6,025 nt of DNA from DASSWB01 sp035705495 (GTDB taxonomy: Bacteria; Bacteroidota; Bacteroidia; Flavobacteriales; Flavobacteriaceae), in NCBI GenBank assembly GCA_035705495.1, contig DASSWB010000039.1, positions 1 to 6,025 of the forward strand, written 5' to 3'. The stretch's first letter is position 1; each line of letters opens with the position of its first letter. The notes under the pieces were generated by a model that worked only from the letters and a program-made list of their open reading frames with translations, searched no databases and had not been told where the DNA came from. Position numbers and translations under genes: made by a program. This document shows positions 5,359 through 6,025 of the stretch, piece after piece.

Positions 5359-5955
5359 TTACATGCGCTTGTTGCCCAAATATTTTTTTATCTTCTTATC
5401 GCCAATCCAAACTTTTTCGTTGGTTTCCAAGTTAGTAAGTTCAAGATTAATTTGATAATAAATAGTTTTTTCCCCACTGTATTGATCAACAATGGAATTG
5501 ATGGTTCCCTGAAGCATAAAATCTGCTCCCTGCTCCAATCCGAATTGTTTCATGCTATTTTGAGAAGCATAATTTTGTTGGTCAGCTCTTTCAGCACGAA
5601 TTTCTTCCCTCATATTTCCGGCTTGCACCAATCTCATTCTTCCAGAATTGATAATTTCTTTCTCAATATCTTTTGAAAAAGTTTCGGTTGCAATATGTTC
5701 ATGAGATTTGTTGGTGATCATTCCAACGATTAAAACGGGTTTCTCCCCTCCATTTTGAGAAGTATAAGTATTGTACCAGGAATGTGACATCAACTCACCT
5801 GTGATTTCTTCGGCGGTCAATCTTGAATCAGTTTCATTCCATCGTCCACTCAGATCTGTTACGGTTGTTTCACTCACTCTTTGAACATGTGGCGCACAAC
5901 TAAAAATTGCTACACAAAAAGAAAATAACATAAAGGTTTGGGTAATTTTTCGCAT
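5359..5955 (-). CDS. LpoB-family lipoprotein (penicillin-binding protein activator-like)
   Basis: A 198-residue lipoprotein: the signal peptide ends in AIFSC, giving lipidated Cys20. After a short linker (21-48) the folded domain resembles LpoB: KPVLIVGMITNKSHEHI (72-88), TETFSKDIEKEIINSGRMRLV (90-110, alpha helix then strand), QFGLEQGADFMLQGTINS (137-154), then YYQINLELTNLETNEKVWIG (166-185). In E. coli LpoB reaches from the outer membrane to stimulate the peptidoglycan synthase PBP1B through a long disordered linker. Here the linker is very short, so the same mechanism is not assured. The fold also resembles the TolB N-terminal/CsgG type, leaving room for a role in another envelope complex. 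It is the first gene of a three-gene operon with the large lipoprotein (9-base gap) and a small secreted protein. The ATG at 5955 is preceded by an A/T-rich leader without a Shine-Dalgarno sequence. Confidence 0.88.
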   Translation of the reverse strand: MRKITQTFMLFSFCVAIFSCAPHVQRVSETTVTDLSGRWNETDSRLTAEEITGELMSHSWYNTYTSQNGGEKPVLIVGMITNKSHEHIATETFSKDIEKEIINSGRMRLVQAGNMREEIRAERADQQNYASQNSMKQFGLEQGADFMLQGTINSIVDQYSGEKTIYYQINLELTNLETNEKVWIGDKKIKKYLGNKRM

Positions 5956-6025
5956 TACATTTGTTTTTTAAGGTTGTTAAAATGTATTAAAATTTTGCCA
6001 ATAAAATTAATAATTAATACGAAAC
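5956..6025 (-). promoter_or_regulatory. Probable promoter region of the envelope operon (no clear boxes)
   Basis: About 70 very A/T-rich bases upstream of the LpoB-like gene, cut off by the window edge. On the minus strand, TACATTTT (5986-5979) resembles the Bacteroidota -7 element TAnnTTTG except for the last base, and would give a leader of about 17 bases. A TTG lies upstream, at 6001-5999, but only 12 bases away, shorter than the usual spacing, so the assignment is weak. Confidence 0.25.

Noticed and set aside
1140..5955. Link between yraN and the LpoB-like gene, because E. coli has yraN beside lpoA
   Set aside because: Here the genes are about 4 kb apart on opposite strands, and LpoA and LpoB are unrelated folds, so the resemblance is probably coincidental.

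Overview
The window looks like a piece of a Bacteroidota chromosome, most likely from the class Flavobacteriia. The DNA is AT-rich, and start codons lack Shine-Dalgarno sequences and follow A/T-rich stretches. The lipoprotein signal peptides and several family types (four-helix-bundle S23 protein, CPxCG zinc-ribbon protein, LD-carboxypeptidase next to YraN) are common in that group. This placement is inferred from gene content; no marker gene is present.

Left part, plus strand (1-1499): the C-terminal end of an unrecognised gene overlaps by four bases (ATGA) a cytoplasmic serine-type LD-carboxypeptidase of family S66. Nine bases later comes yraN, a small nuclease-fold (UPF0102) protein. These read as one operon.

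Middle, minus strand (1505-2302): a four-helix-bundle S23-family gene is bracketed by degenerate GTGGTCA-type heptamer repeats in inverted orientation, forming a compact cassette of about 456 bp between yraN and a zinc-ribbon gene. The right-hand repeat contains the stop codon of the zinc-ribbon gene. A rho-independent terminator upstream of the zinc-ribbon gene separates this part from the next operon.

Right part, minus strand (5955-2376): a tight three-gene envelope operon. It encodes an LpoB-like lipoprotein, an 863-residue lipoprotein and a small secreted protein with two cysteines. The large lipoprotein appears to fuse a TPR/COG3014-like region, a LolA-like domain and a DUF2846-like beta domain. 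Spacings are 9 and 7 bases and the operon ends at the terminator. All three products carry export signals, so they probably work together at the periplasmic face of the outer membrane. A role in peptidoglycan synthesis is suggested only by the LpoB likeness.

The two most interesting items are the S23 cassette with inverted heptamer arrays, which resembles the layout of 23S rRNA intervening sequences, and the three-domain lipoprotein operon. No tRNA, rRNA, CRISPR array or transposase was seen. No gene-free stretch exceeds about 75 bases.
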